64,000 nt of DNA from Streptosporangium nondiastaticum (GTDB lineage: Bacteria > Actinomycetota > Actinomycetes > Streptomycetales > Streptomycetaceae), in the NCBI RefSeq assembly GCF_003011965.1, contig NZ_PXWG01000019.1, forward strand, positions 1 to 64,000, read 5' to 3'. Under the pieces are notes generated by a model, which worked only from the letters and a program-made list of their open reading frames with translations, was not told the origin of the DNA and made no database searches. The stretch's first letter is position 1. Every line of letters starts with the position of its first letter. The position numbers and the translations under genes are program-made. Below, in pieces: positions 1 to 7,595 of the stretch.

Positions 1-131
1 GCCGCCTCCGCGCCGCCGTCCGGAAGCCGGTCGCCGCCGCGGGAGCGCGCCCCGCGCCGCTGGTCCGCGAAGAGCGCCAGTGCGTCCTCCGTCGCCCGGT
101 CGAGCGCGGAGTCCCCGTCCACTTCCTTCAT
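1..131 (-). CDS. N-terminal fragment of a gene cut by the window edge
   Basis: An open frame starts with ATG at 131 and runs off the left edge, giving about 43 residues rich in Asp, Glu, Arg and Gly with no recognisable motif. Its ATG overlaps the TGA of the MobA-like gene (ATGA, 128-131), so it is almost certainly translated as the next cistron of that operon. Because the upstream gene is a molybdenum-cofactor type nucleotidyltransferase, a molybdopterin molybdotransferase (MoeA-like) is a reasonable guess for the full gene, but nothing visible here proves it. Confidence 0.55.
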   Translation of the reverse strand, partial: MKEVDGDSALDRATEDALALFADQRRGARSRGGDRLPDGGAEA

Positions 132-1033
132 CGCGGGCCGTCGGCCTTCCCGGCGGCGCCGTCGTCGCCGGGCTTGCCCGCGGCGTGGTCCTCGGCTGCG
201 GCGGCCTCCGCCGCCCACTGCTGGGCCAGGGCGACGGCCTTGCGGGTCGCCTCGGCCACCGCTTCGGGGCCACCGCCCAGGCGCCCTGCGGCGTAGCCGA
301 CGAGGAAGGTGGTCAGGGGCGCGGCGGGCCTGGCCACGCCGTGCGCGGCGTCGCGCGCGAGGTCCAGGAGGGCGGTGGTGTCGACGTCGAGGTCGATGCC
401 CAGCTCGGCCTTGGCCGCGGAGATCCATTCATCCAGCACGCTCCCATCGTCCCTGATGCGCGCGCGGGCGGTGGCGACGTCCTCCCAGGTGTCGCAGTCG
501 AAGGAGGCCGTGGGGTGGGGGAACCTGCCGAGGGTCAGCTCGTCGGTGAGGAGCCGCAGCGGCAGCCCCGCGAGGCTGCCGTGCTCGGCGGCGAGCAGCG
601 CCAGCTCGCGGCGCAGCGGCTCGGTGCGGTAGGCGGCGACCAGCGGCTGGTCACGGCCGTCCAGGTCGGTGAGGAGCACCCCTTCGACGTACGGGCCGCC
701 GGTGGCGGCTGCGGCGAGCAGGGCCCGTACGGTCTCGGGGCGCAGGAACGGCAGGTCGGCGGAGAGCACGAGGGTGGTGCGGGCGGCCGTGTGCCGCAGG
801 CCGGCGGCGAGCCCGGCGAGGGGGCCGCCGCCGGGCGGCTCCTCCCGCGCCCACCGCACGGGGCGTGCGGTGGGGCGCCGGGGGCCCACGACGACGGTCT
901 CCTCGGCGTCCGCGCACGCCTCCAGCACCCGGTCCAGCAGTGTGCGCCCGCCCACGCGCAGGGTGGGCTTGTCGGTGCCGCCCAGCCTGCGGGCGGCGCC
1001 ACCGGCGAGCACTACGGCGTCGTAACCAGTCAC
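128..1033 (-). CDS. MobA-like nucleotidyltransferase fused to a DUF6457 domain
   Basis: 301-residue cytoplasmic protein. The N-terminal half carries the nucleotidyltransferase signature LAGGAARRLGG-TDK (residues 9-22, Lys22 would contact the nucleotide) and SADLPF (91-96), whose Asp normally binds the metal, as in molybdenum cofactor guanylyltransferase MobA. The C-terminal part from about residue 195 (DEWISAAKAELGIDLDVD onward) matches the small alpha-helical DUF6457 domain often found alone or fused to MobA in actinomycetes. The probable role is attaching a nucleotide to molybdopterin, but the substrate is inferred. The gene is co-transcribed with the truncated gene at its 3' side (ATGA overlap). 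It is convergent with nothing and is separated by 35 bp from the bkd E2 stop. Confidence 0.8.
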   Translation of the reverse strand: MTGYDAVVLAGGAARRLGGTDKPTLRVGGRTLLDRVLEACADAEETVVVGPRRPTARPVRWAREEPPGGGPLAGLAAGLRHTAARTTLVLSADLPFLRPETVRALLAAAATGGPYVEGVLLTDLDGRDQPLVAAYRTEPLRRELALLAAEHGSLAGLPLRLLTDELTLGRFPHPTASFDCDTWEDVATARARIRDDGSVLDEWISAAKAELGIDLDVDTTALLDLARDAAHGVARPAAPLTTFLVGYAAGRLGGGPEAVAEATRKAVALAQQWAAEAAAAEDHAAGKPGDDGAAGKADGPR

Positions 1034-1068
1034 CCGACGAGTATGGCCGTTCGCCTTGCGGCGAAGGC

Positions 1069-2481
1069 TCAGAGGGAGCGCAACAGTACGGCGGGCTGCT
1101 CGACGCAGTCGGCCACGTAGCGCAGGAAGCCGCCCGCCGTGCCGCCGTCGCAGACCCGGTGGTCGAAGGTGAACGACAGCTGCACCACGTGCCGTACGGC
1201 CAGCTCGCCCTCGTGCACCCAGGGCTTGGGGGCTATCCGGCCGACGCCGAGCATGGCCGCCTCGGGGTGGTTGATGATCGGCGTGGAGCCGTCGACGCCG
1301 AACACGCCGTAGTTGTTCAGCGTGAACGTGCCTCCCGTGAGCTCGGCGGGGGTCAGGGTGCCCGTGCGCGCGGCCTCGGTCAGCCGGGCGATCTCCGCGG
1401 AGAGGCCGGCGGCGTTGCGCAGGTGGGCGTCCCGGACGACGGGGACGACCAGCCCGCGCTCCGTCTGCGCGGCGAACCCGAGGTGGACGCCGGGCAGCCG
1501 GACGATCTCCCGGGCCTCGGTGTCGACGGTGGAGTTGAGGTCGGGATACCGGGTCAGGGCGGCCGTGCAGATGCGGGCGAGCAGGGCCAGGAGGGAGATC
1601 TTCGCGCCGCCGGCGGCGTTCATGGCCTTGCGGGCCGCCAGCAGCTCGGTCGCGTCGGCGTCCACCCAGCAGGTGGCGTCGGGAACCTCCCGGCGGCTCC
1701 GGCTGAGCTTCTCGGCGACGGCACCGCGCAGCCCCCGCAGGGGGATGCGCTCGGCGCCGGCGACTCCGGCGGCCGGGGAGGGGGCGGGCGCCCTGTCCGC
1801 GGCCGCGGCGGCGTGCACGGCGCGCTCGACATCGGCGCGCAGAATGAGCCCGTCACGGCCGGTGCCGGTCAATGTCCGCAGGTCGAGCCCGTGTTCACGG
1901 GCAAGCTTCCGCACGAGCGGAGAAACAACGGGAACGGGTCCGGTCGACACAGGAGCCTGTGGCCCGGCGCCGGAAGCCACGCCGGCCCCGGCCACGCCTT
2001 CCGCCGCGACGGCGCTCAGCCCACGCAGACGTGACCGGCGGTGCCCACCCGCCTCCGGGCCGCCCGGATCCGTCGGGCCACCCGCCGGACCGGCACCGGC
2101 CGGGCTCCCGGACGCCCCGGAAGGACCGGCCTCCGGCCGGACACGGCGCCGCCGCGCCGCAGGCGCCCCCGTGCCGTAGCCCACGAGCACATTGCCGGAG
2201 CCCTCCGCCTCGGGGGCGGCGCTCGCCTTTGAGGGCGCGCCGACGGCGACCGTCAGAAGCGGCGCACCGACGGGAAGCTCCGTGCCCTCCGCGCCGAAGC
2301 GGGCCGTCACCACGCCCCCGTAGGGGCAGGGGACTTCGACCATCGCCTTGGCCGTCTCGACCTCCACGACGGGCTGGTCGATCTCCACGACCTCGCCGAC
2401 CTCCACCAGCCAGCGGACGATCTCCGCCTCGGTGAGGCCCTCGCCGAGGTCCGGCAGCCGGAATTCCTTGACCTCGGGCAT
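1069..2481 (-). CDS. bkdC: Branched-chain 2-oxoacid dehydrogenase E2 (dihydrolipoamide acyltransferase)
   Basis: 470 residues. It transfers the acyl group from E1 to CoA in the branched-chain 2-oxoacid dehydrogenase complex, which supplies isobutyryl-, isovaleryl- and 2-methylbutyryl-CoA for branched fatty acids and polyketides. Visible domains: one lipoyl domain (residues 1-80, lipoylated Lys45 in VETAKAMVEVP), a long Ala/Pro/Gly linker, an E3-binding domain (about 173-210, VSPLVRKLAREHGLDL) and the catalytic acyltransferase domain ending with FDHRVCDGGTAGGFL, which has the active His and Asp. The start is set by a TGATG overlap with the E1 beta stop and by the canonical MPEVKEFRLPDLGEG beginning. 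Longer frames upstream are read-through of other frames. It is the third gene of the operon E1 alpha-E1 beta-E2. No E3 gene is present in the window. Confidence 0.93.
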   Translation of the reverse strand: MPEVKEFRLPDLGEGLTEAEIVRWLVEVGEVVEIDQPVVEVETAKAMVEVPCPYGGVVTARFGAEGTELPVGAPLLTVAVGAPSKASAAPEAEGSGNVLVGYGTGAPAARRRRVRPEAGPSGASGSPAGAGPAGGPTDPGGPEAGGHRRSRLRGLSAVAAEGVAGAGVASGAGPQAPVSTGPVPVVSPLVRKLAREHGLDLRTLTGTGRDGLILRADVERAVHAAAAADRAPAPSPAAGVAGAERIPLRGLRGAVAEKLSRSRREVPDATCWVDADATELLAARKAMNAAGGAKISLLALLARICTAALTRYPDLNSTVDTEAREIVRLPGVHLGFAAQTERGLVVPVVRDAHLRNAAGLSAEIARLTEAARTGTLTPAELTGGTFTLNNYGVFGVDGSTPIINHPEAAMLGVGRIAPKPWVHEGELAVRHVVQLSFTFDHRVCDGGTAGGFLRYVADCVEQPAVLLRSL

Positions 2482-3497
2482 CAGCTCTCCGCCTCCCACT
2501 GCAGCCGTGCGACCGCGTCGAGCACCCGGTCGACGCCGGGCAGGTGGTGCCGCTCCAGCATGGGCGGCGGGTACGGGATGTCGAATCCGGCGACGCGCAG
2601 CACCGGCGCCTCCAGGTGGTGGAAGCAGCGCTCGGTGATGCGGGCCGCGATCTCCCCGCCGGGGCCGCCGAATCCGGTGGACTCGTGGACGATCACGGCG
2701 CGCCCGGTGCGCCGGACGGAGGCGCAGACCGTCTCCTCGTCGAAGGGCACGAGCGAGCGCAGGTCGACCACTTCGAGGTCCCACCCCTCGTCGGTGGCCG
2801 CTTCGGCCGCTTCCATGCAGACAGGCAGGGAGGGCCCGTAGGTGATGAGCGTGGCGGAGGTGCCCCGGCGGCGGACGGCGGCGCGGCCTATGCCGGGCAC
2901 CGCTTCGGGCGTCCCGGGGTCCCACTCGGCCTTGGACCAGTAGAGCCGCTTGGGCTCCAGGAAGACGACGGGGTCGTCGGAGGCGATGGCCGCGCGCAGC
3001 AGCCCGTAGGCGTCGGCGACGGTGGCGGGCGTGACGACGTGGAGGCCGGGCGTCGCCATGTAGTACGCCTCGGAGGAGTCGCTGTGGTGCTCGACGCCGC
3101 CGATGCCGCCGCCGTAGGGCACCCGGATGGTCAGCGGCATGGGCATCGCCCCGCGGGTGCGGTTGCGCATCCGGGCGACGTGGCTGATGAGCTGCTCGAA
3201 CGAGGGGTAGGCGAAGGCGTCGAACTGCATCTCGACGACGGGCCGCAGCCCGTACATGGCCATGCCGACCGCCGTGCCGAGGATGCCGGCCTCGGCGAGC
3301 GGGGTGTCGGTGCAGCGGTCCTCGCCGAACTCCTTCACCAGGCCGTCGGTGACGCGGAAGACGCCGCCCAGCGCGCCGACGTCCTCTCCGAGGACGTGGA
3401 CGGACGGGTCCTCGGCCATGGCGTCGCGCAGGGCCCGGTTGAGGGCTTGGGCCATGGAGGCGGACCGGGCTTCCGCCCGGACGGGGGCGGTGGTCAT
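2481..3497 (-). CDS. bkdB: Branched-chain 2-oxoacid dehydrogenase E1 beta subunit
   Basis: 338 residues. This is the beta half of the thiamine-diphosphate-dependent E1 decarboxylase, which forms the active site with E1 alpha. The family hallmark VLGEDVGALGGVFRVTDGL lies near residues 35-53, followed by DTPLAEAGILGTAVGMA and VEMQFDAFAYP, all typical of transketolase-like beta subunits. The C-terminal transketolase domain (LRSLVPFDEETV) is complete. ATG at 3497 overlaps the E1 alpha TGA (ATGA), and its own stop overlaps the E2 start, so all three subunits are translationally coupled in fixed order. Length matches the family, and no residue looks out of place. Confidence 0.93.
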   Translation of the reverse strand: MTTAPVRAEARSASMAQALNRALRDAMAEDPSVHVLGEDVGALGGVFRVTDGLVKEFGEDRCTDTPLAEAGILGTAVGMAMYGLRPVVEMQFDAFAYPSFEQLISHVARMRNRTRGAMPMPLTIRVPYGGGIGGVEHHSDSSEAYYMATPGLHVVTPATVADAYGLLRAAIASDDPVVFLEPKRLYWSKAEWDPGTPEAVPGIGRAAVRRRGTSATLITYGPSLPVCMEAAEAATDEGWDLEVVDLRSLVPFDEETVCASVRRTGRAVIVHESTGFGGPGGEIAARITERCFHHLEAPVLRVAGFDIPYPPPMLERHHLPGVDRVLDAVARLQWEAES

Positions 3498-4651
3498 CGC
3501 TGTGCCCCTTCCGGGGTCGCGGGGGCGGCCTCGGCCGCTGCCGCGAGCTCGGCGCGCAGCATCTCGGCCTGCTCCCGCAGTTGGGCGGTCTGCTGGGCGT
3601 ACACGTGGGTGAAGAGGTCCATGGGGTCGAGCGGGGGGTCCTGGTTCATGCGGTCGCGCAGGTCGGCGGCCATGCGCTCGGCGGCTTCCCGCTCGGCGGC
3701 GACGACGGACGCGTCGAGCAGCTTGCGCTCCGTCAGCTCCTGCTCCAGCAGGGCGATGGGGTCGTGGCCGCGCCAGGTGTCGACCTCGGCCTCGCTGCGG
3801 TAGCGGGTGGCGTCGTCGGCGTTGGTGTGGGCGTCCATGCGGTAGGTGACGGCTTCGACCAGGGTGGGGCCGCCGCCTTCGCGGGCGCGCCGCACGGCGT
3901 CGGTGAGCACCTCGTGGACGGCGGCGACGTCGTTGCCGTCGACGAGCCGGCCGGGCATGCCGTAGCCGACGGCCTTGTGGGCGAGGGAGGGGGCCGCGGT
4001 CTGCTTGGCGAGCGGCACGGAGATGGCGAAGCCGTTGTTCTGCACGAGGAAGACGACGGGGGCCCGCCACACGGCGGCGAAGTTCAGCGCCTCGTGGAAG
4101 TCGCCCTCGCTGGTGCCGCCGTCGCCGACCATGGCGAGCGCGACCACGTCGTCGCCTTTGAGGCGGGCCGCGTGTGCGAGGCCCACCGCATGCGGCAGTT
4201 GGGTGGCCAAGGGGGTGCACAGCGGTGCGATCCTGTGCTCGTGGGGGTCGTATCCGGTGTGCCAGTCGCCGCGCAGGAGCGTGAGCGCCTGGACGGGGTC
4301 GAGGCCGCGGGCGACCGCGGCGAGGGTGTCGCGGTAGCTCGGGAAGAGCCAGTCCTGTTCCTGCAGGGCGAGCGCGGCGGCGACCTCGCACGCCTCCTGC
4401 CCGGCGGAGGAGGGGTAGACGGCGAGCCGGCCCTGCCGGGTCAGCGCCGTGGCCTGGCCGTTGTAGCGCCGGCCGCGGACGAGGTGCCCGTACAGCCGCA
4501 GCAGCAGCCCGGCGTCGAGCCCGCCCGCCGCCTCGGTGCCCAGCACGCGATACGGCTCCGCGTCGGGAAGCAGGGGTGCGGGGTCGGTGCGGGGCCGCCA
4601 GGCGGGCGGTGGTGTGGGCCGGTACGAGCCGGGCTGCTCCAGAACCGTCAT
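3494..4651 (-). CDS. bkdA: Branched-chain 2-oxoacid dehydrogenase E1 alpha subunit
   Basis: 385 residues. E1 alpha carries the thiamine diphosphate motif, seen here as GDGGTSEGDFHEALNFAAVW followed by LVQNNGFAIS (the GDG...NN pattern). It also has the substrate-loop phrase YRMDAHTNADDATRYR typical of branched-chain rather than pyruvate E1. ATG 4651 was chosen because GGAGG lies 8 nt upstream; the in-frame GTG at 4660 would overlap that ribosome binding site. It is the first gene of the bkd operon. The promoter region (4652-4834) is shared with a divergent Lrp-type regulator and contains a PaaR-like operator and a DnaA box, so control by both branched-chain amino acid signals and the phenylacetate regulator is possible. 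Confidence 0.93.
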   Translation of the reverse strand: MTVLEQPGSYRPTPPPAWRPRTDPAPLLPDAEPYRVLGTEAAGGLDAGLLLRLYGHLVRGRRYNGQATALTRQGRLAVYPSSAGQEACEVAAALALQEQDWLFPSYRDTLAAVARGLDPVQALTLLRGDWHTGYDPHEHRIAPLCTPLATQLPHAVGLAHAARLKGDDVVALAMVGDGGTSEGDFHEALNFAAVWRAPVVFLVQNNGFAISVPLAKQTAAPSLAHKAVGYGMPGRLVDGNDVAAVHEVLTDAVRRAREGGGPTLVEAVTYRMDAHTNADDATRYRSEAEVDTWRGHDPIALLEQELTERKLLDASVVAAEREAAERMAADLRDRMNQDPPLDPMDLFTHVYAQQTAQLREQAEMLRAELAAAAEAAPATPEGAQR

Positions 4652-4719
4652 GACGAGCACCTCCTTCGTGGGGACGGGCTTGACCGGACGCGCGGCCGGA
4701 TGCGCCGGACGCCCTCCCT

Positions 4720-4733
4720 ACCGATTGTTCGGT
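4720..4733. promoter_or_regulatory. PaaR-like operator before the bkd operon
   Basis: ACCGATTGTTCGGT is a 14-bp inverted repeat with the pattern ACCG-NN-TG-NN-CGGT. It differs by one base in the centre from the two perfect ACCGNNCGNNCGGT sites at the paa promoters in this window. It lies 69 bp upstream of the E1 alpha start. Binding by the TetR regulator encoded at 5341-5934 is inferred. Confidence 0.55.
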
Positions 4734-4767
4734 CGTCGGCACATTTTGGCTACAGGCGGCCCGAGCC

Positions 4768-4776
4768 TGTGGACAA
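4768..4776 (-). promoter_or_regulatory. DnaA-box-like site upstream of bkdA
   Basis: TGTGGACAA (TTGTCCACA on the minus strand) is a perfect match to the DnaA box preferred in streptomycetes. It is part of a minus-strand block TTGTCCACAGGCTCG that recurs at two other promoters in the window. It lies between the bkd operon and the Lrp-type regulator gene, far from oriC. Binding by DnaA is not shown. Confidence 0.5.
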
Positions 4777-4834
4777 ACGGTTCTCCACAGCCTGAGATAT
4801 GGCCAGGACGTCCAAGAGGGGGAGGCGGGACGCC

Positions 4835-5326
4835 ATGCCGGACGAACAGATGGCTCTCACCGGGAGCAGGGCACCCGCGCGGCCGCTGGACGAGATAGAC
4901 CGCGCCATCCTGCGCATGCTGCAGACGGACGGGCGCGCGTCGATACGGTCCGTGGCCGAGCGGGTGCATGTCTCGCGCGCCAACGCCTACGCGCGGATCA
5001 ACCGGCTGATCGACGACGGGGTCATCCGGGGCTTCAGCGCCCGCGTCGACCAGGAGCGGGCCGGGCAGAGCGCGTCGGCGTACATCACGCTGAAGATCGT
5101 GCAGAACTCCTGGCGCGCGGTCCGCGACAAGCTCCTGGAGCTGCCGGGGGCCGCGCACATCGCCCTGGTGAGCGGTGACTTCGACGTGCTCCTGCTGGTG
5201 CACACCAAGGACAACCGCGCACTGCGCGAGCTGGTGCTGACCCGCATCCAGGCCATGGACGAGGTGCTCAGCACCCGCACGCTGCTGATCTTCGAGGAGA
5301 CGGACCTCCACGAAGGAGGCCTCTAG
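4835..5326 (+). CDS. bkdR: Lrp/AsnC-family regulator, probable BkdR
   Basis: 163 residues. The N-terminal AsnC-type helix-turn-helix (LDEIDRAILRMLQTDGRAS, then VAERVHVSRANAYARINRL) is followed by a C-terminal RAM/AsnC effector domain (YITLKIVQ, then GDFDVLLLVHTKDNRAL). It is divergent from the bkd operon, which is the classic arrangement for BkdR controlling branched-chain 2-oxoacid dehydrogenase. ATG 4835 is preferred because GGGGAGG lies 9 nt upstream; an ATG at 4799 in frame would have no clear ribosome binding site. Members of this family sense branched-chain amino acids as octamers or dimers; the ligand here is inferred from the neighbours. Confidence 0.88.
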   Translation: MPDEQMALTGSRAPARPLDEIDRAILRMLQTDGRASIRSVAERVHVSRANAYARINRLIDDGVIRGFSARVDQERAGQSASAYITLKIVQNSWRAVRDKLLELPGAAHIALVSGDFDVLLLVHTKDNRALRELVLTRIQAMDEVLSTRTLLIFEETDLHEGGL

Positions 5327-5340
5327 GGGGCCGGAGGGAC

Positions 5341-5934
5341 CTAGCGGTCGGTCCGGAGCCCGTCGAACGCCGTGCGCACCACCGCGTCGGCGACTTCTTC
5401 GCTGGTCGCCGCCCCGCCGTGATCGGGGCGGTACCACTCCACCACGGAGTTGATCATCCCGAAGAGGAGCCGGGTGGCCAGCCGGGCGTCCACGTCCGCC
5501 CGCAGGTCGCCGTCGGCCGCCGCCTGCTTGAGCAGCTCGGCGACGCGGTGGTCGAACTCGCGGCGGCGCTCCATGGCCCAGCGCTCGGTGCCGGTGTTGC
5601 CGCGCACGCGCAGCAGCAGCGTCACGTACGGCAGCTCGGCCATGAGCACCTCGACGGTGCGGCGGGTCACGTACTGCAGCCGGTCCACGGCCGGGCCGCC
5701 GGTCGCCCCGGGCTCGTCCAGCACGGCGAAGAGCTCGTCCAGGGCACGGCTTATCGCGAGCCGGAGCAGCTCCTCCTTGCCCTTCACGTGGTGGTAGATG
5801 GAGGACTTGGAGATGCCGGCCGCCTTGGAGAGGTGCTCCATGGACGTGCCGTCGTAGCCCCGCTCGTTGAACACCCCGACGGCGACCGCGAGCAGCGATT
5901 CGGGCGTGTAGGTGTCGCGCTTGGCCATGGTCAT
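5341..5934 (-). CDS. paaR: TetR-family regulator of phenylacetate catabolism (PaaR type)
   Basis: 197 residues. The N-terminal TetR DNA-binding domain contains LLAVAVGVFNERGYDGTSM and the recognition helix region AAGISKSSIYHHVKGKEELL. The rest is an all-helical ligand and dimer domain. It follows paaH on the same strand with a 2-bp gap; start ATG 5934 is probable, though ATG 5928 is equally in frame. In actinobacteria, PaaR regulators of this family respond to phenylacetyl-CoA and bind ACCGNNCGNNCGGT inverted repeats. Two perfect copies of that pattern stand at the paaH/paaN and paaA promoters here and one near-copy at bkd, which supports the assignment. The regulator would also repress itself through the paaH promoter. 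Confidence 0.82.
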   Translation of the reverse strand: MTMAKRDTYTPESLLAVAVGVFNERGYDGTSMEHLSKAAGISKSSIYHHVKGKEELLRLAISRALDELFAVLDEPGATGGPAVDRLQYVTRRTVEVLMAELPYVTLLLRVRGNTGTERWAMERRREFDHRVAELLKQAAADGDLRADVDARLATRLLFGMINSVVEWYRPDHGGAATSEEVADAVVRTAFDGLRTDR

Positions 5935-5936
5935 GA

Positions 5937-7457
5937 TTACAGCAGGCTCTCTTCGACGGCCGCACGGCGGCGGAGGGACAGGGAGGGGTCGTAGCGGCCG
6001 CCGGGGTACTCCTGGGCGAGGCCCCACAGCATGCTGCGCACGTGCGTCAGGCCGATCTCGCGGCCCCACTCCAGCGGGCCGCGCGGGTAGTTCACGCCCA
6101 GCCGCATGGCGGTGTCGATGTCCTCGCGGCTCGCCACGCCGCGCCCGGCCGCGTCCTCGGCGAAGTCGACGAGCATGGCGACCGTACGGGCGACGATGAG
6201 GCCGGGGACGTCCCCGATGACGCTGACGCTCTTGCCGAGCACCTGGAAGAGGCCCACGGCGGCCTGCACGTCCCGCGCCGAGGCCGTCTCCGAGGGGGCG
6301 AGGGCGATCCGGGTGCAGGTGCGGTAGTCGAGGGCCAGGTCGAAGTAGATGTGCGGCCCGCCGTTACCGGGCGTGGCCGCCTCGCCGCCGGTGAGGGTGA
6401 GCGCCGCGCCGTCGGGGAGGGTGATGTACCACTCGGACTCGTACGGCGCGCGGTCGCGCACGACCTTGATCCCGGCTTCCTCGATCATCTCCCGCAGGGG
6501 GGCGCAGACGCGCGGGGGCCGGGCGTGCCAGCCGATCTCCGCGGGCGGCTCGCACGGCGCCGCCGTGGCCGGTTCGGGCCGGTCGGCGCCCTCCTCGTAC
6601 GGGAACCATCCGCGGCCGGACTTCCGGCCGAGCAGCCCGGCCTCCACGAGCCGCTGCTGGGCGAGGGAGGGCGTGAACCGGGGGTCGTGGAAGAACGCCT
6701 CGTAGACCGAACGGGTGACGGCGTTGTTCACATCCTGGCCGATGAGGTCGGTCAGCTCGAAGGGGCCCATGCGGAAGCCGCCGCACTCCCGCAGCACGGC
6801 GTCGATGGTGGCCGGGTCGGCGCCGCCTTCCTCGTGGACGCGGAAGGCCTCCGCGTAGAAGGGCCGGGCGAGCCGGTTGACGATGAAGCCGGGCGTGTCG
6901 GCGCAGGCCACCGGGGTCTTGCCCCAGGCGGCCACGGTGGCCCGGGCGCGGTCGGCCGCTTCCGGGTCCGTGGCAAAGCCCCGGACCACCTCGACCAGCG
7001 GCAGCAGCGGGGCGGGGTTGAAGAAGTGCAGGCCGACGAAGCGGCCGGGGAGCCGCAGGCCGCCGGCGACCGCGGTCACCGACAGGGACGAGGTGTTGGT
7101 GGCCAGCAGGCAGTCGTCGGGGACGACCGGTTCCAGCTCGGCGAACAGCTTCTGTTTGGTGTCCAGTTGCTCGACAATCGCCTCGATGACGAGGGCGGAG
7201 TCGGCGAGTTCGGCGAGCCGCGCGGCGGGCTGCAGACGGGCGAGGGCCTCGTCCCGGCCGGCCGCGTCGAGCCTGCCCTTGTCCACGAGGCGGCCGAGCC
7301 GGGCGGCGATCGCCCGCGCGGCCTCCTCCGCACGGCCGGGCGCGGCGTCGTACAGCCGCACGGCGTGGCCCGCTGCCAGGGCGACCTGGGCGATGCCCTG
7401 GCCCATGGTGCCGGCGCCGACGACGGCGACGGTCCCGGCGGGGTCGATTGGGGTCAT
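5937..7457 (-). CDS. paaH: 3-hydroxyacyl-CoA dehydrogenase (PaaH)
   Basis: 506 residues. It would oxidise 3-hydroxyadipyl-CoA to 3-oxoadipyl-CoA with NAD in the lower phenylacetate pathway. The NAD-binding Rossmann motif GAGTMGQGIAQVALAAGHAV lies near residues 14-33, the catalytic region is NTSSLSV and GLHFFNPAP, and the domain motif GFIVNRLARPFY follows. A second 3HCDH C-terminal repeat (GLIVARTVAMLVDFAED, then GVNYPRGPLEWG) fills the last third, as in PaaH/HbdB-type two-repeat enzymes. Start ATG 7457 has GGGGAGG 9 nt upstream; the longer frame to 7538 crosses the promoter. It is divergent from paaN with a shared operator region and is followed by paaR. Confidence 0.9.
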   Translation of the reverse strand: MTPIDPAGTVAVVGAGTMGQGIAQVALAAGHAVRLYDAAPGRAEEAARAIAARLGRLVDKGRLDAAGRDEALARLQPAARLAELADSALVIEAIVEQLDTKQKLFAELEPVVPDDCLLATNTSSLSVTAVAGGLRLPGRFVGLHFFNPAPLLPLVEVVRGFATDPEAADRARATVAAWGKTPVACADTPGFIVNRLARPFYAEAFRVHEEGGADPATIDAVLRECGGFRMGPFELTDLIGQDVNNAVTRSVYEAFFHDPRFTPSLAQQRLVEAGLLGRKSGRGWFPYEEGADRPEPATAAPCEPPAEIGWHARPPRVCAPLREMIEEAGIKVVRDRAPYESEWYITLPDGAALTLTGGEAATPGNGGPHIYFDLALDYRTCTRIALAPSETASARDVQAAVGLFQVLGKSVSVIGDVPGLIVARTVAMLVDFAEDAAGRGVASREDIDTAMRLGVNYPRGPLEWGREIGLTHVRSMLWGLAQEYPGGRYDPSLSLRRRAAVEESLL

Positions 7458-7479
7458 GGCAGTGATCCTCCCCGAAGAG

Positions 7480-7488
7480 TTGTCCACA
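7480..7488 (+). promoter_or_regulatory. DnaA-box-like site in the paaH/paaN divergent promoter
   Basis: TTGTCCACA is a perfect DnaA-box consensus, embedded in TTGTCCACAGGTTCG. It lies 24 bp to the left of the PaaR operator. The same block in the same orientation relative to a PaaR box is found before bkdA and paaA. Confidence 0.5.
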
Positions 7489-7512
7489 GGTTCGCCGGGC
7501 CCCCTTGTCCCG

Positions 7513-7526
7513 ACCGATCGTTCGGT
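7513..7526. promoter_or_regulatory. PaaR operator between paaH and paaN
   Basis: ACCGATCGTTCGGT is a perfect ACCGNNCGNNCGGT inverted repeat. It fills the spacer between a candidate paaN -35 (TTGTCC, 7505-7510) and -10 (TACTGT, 7527-7532; 16-bp spacing), a position where a bound TetR dimer would block RNA polymerase. It also lies 56 bp upstream of the paaH start on the other strand. Confidence 0.72.
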
Positions 7527-7595
7527 TACTGTATCCACCGGGGGTGCGTCTGGTCCCCCGTATCGGAGCCCCGCTCGACAAGGAGTTGGTCAGCC

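Noticed and set aside
6042..7590. Extended upstream part of the paaN frame
   Set aside because: It lies opposite paaH and has no family match; paaN begins at GTG 7596 after a ribosome binding site.
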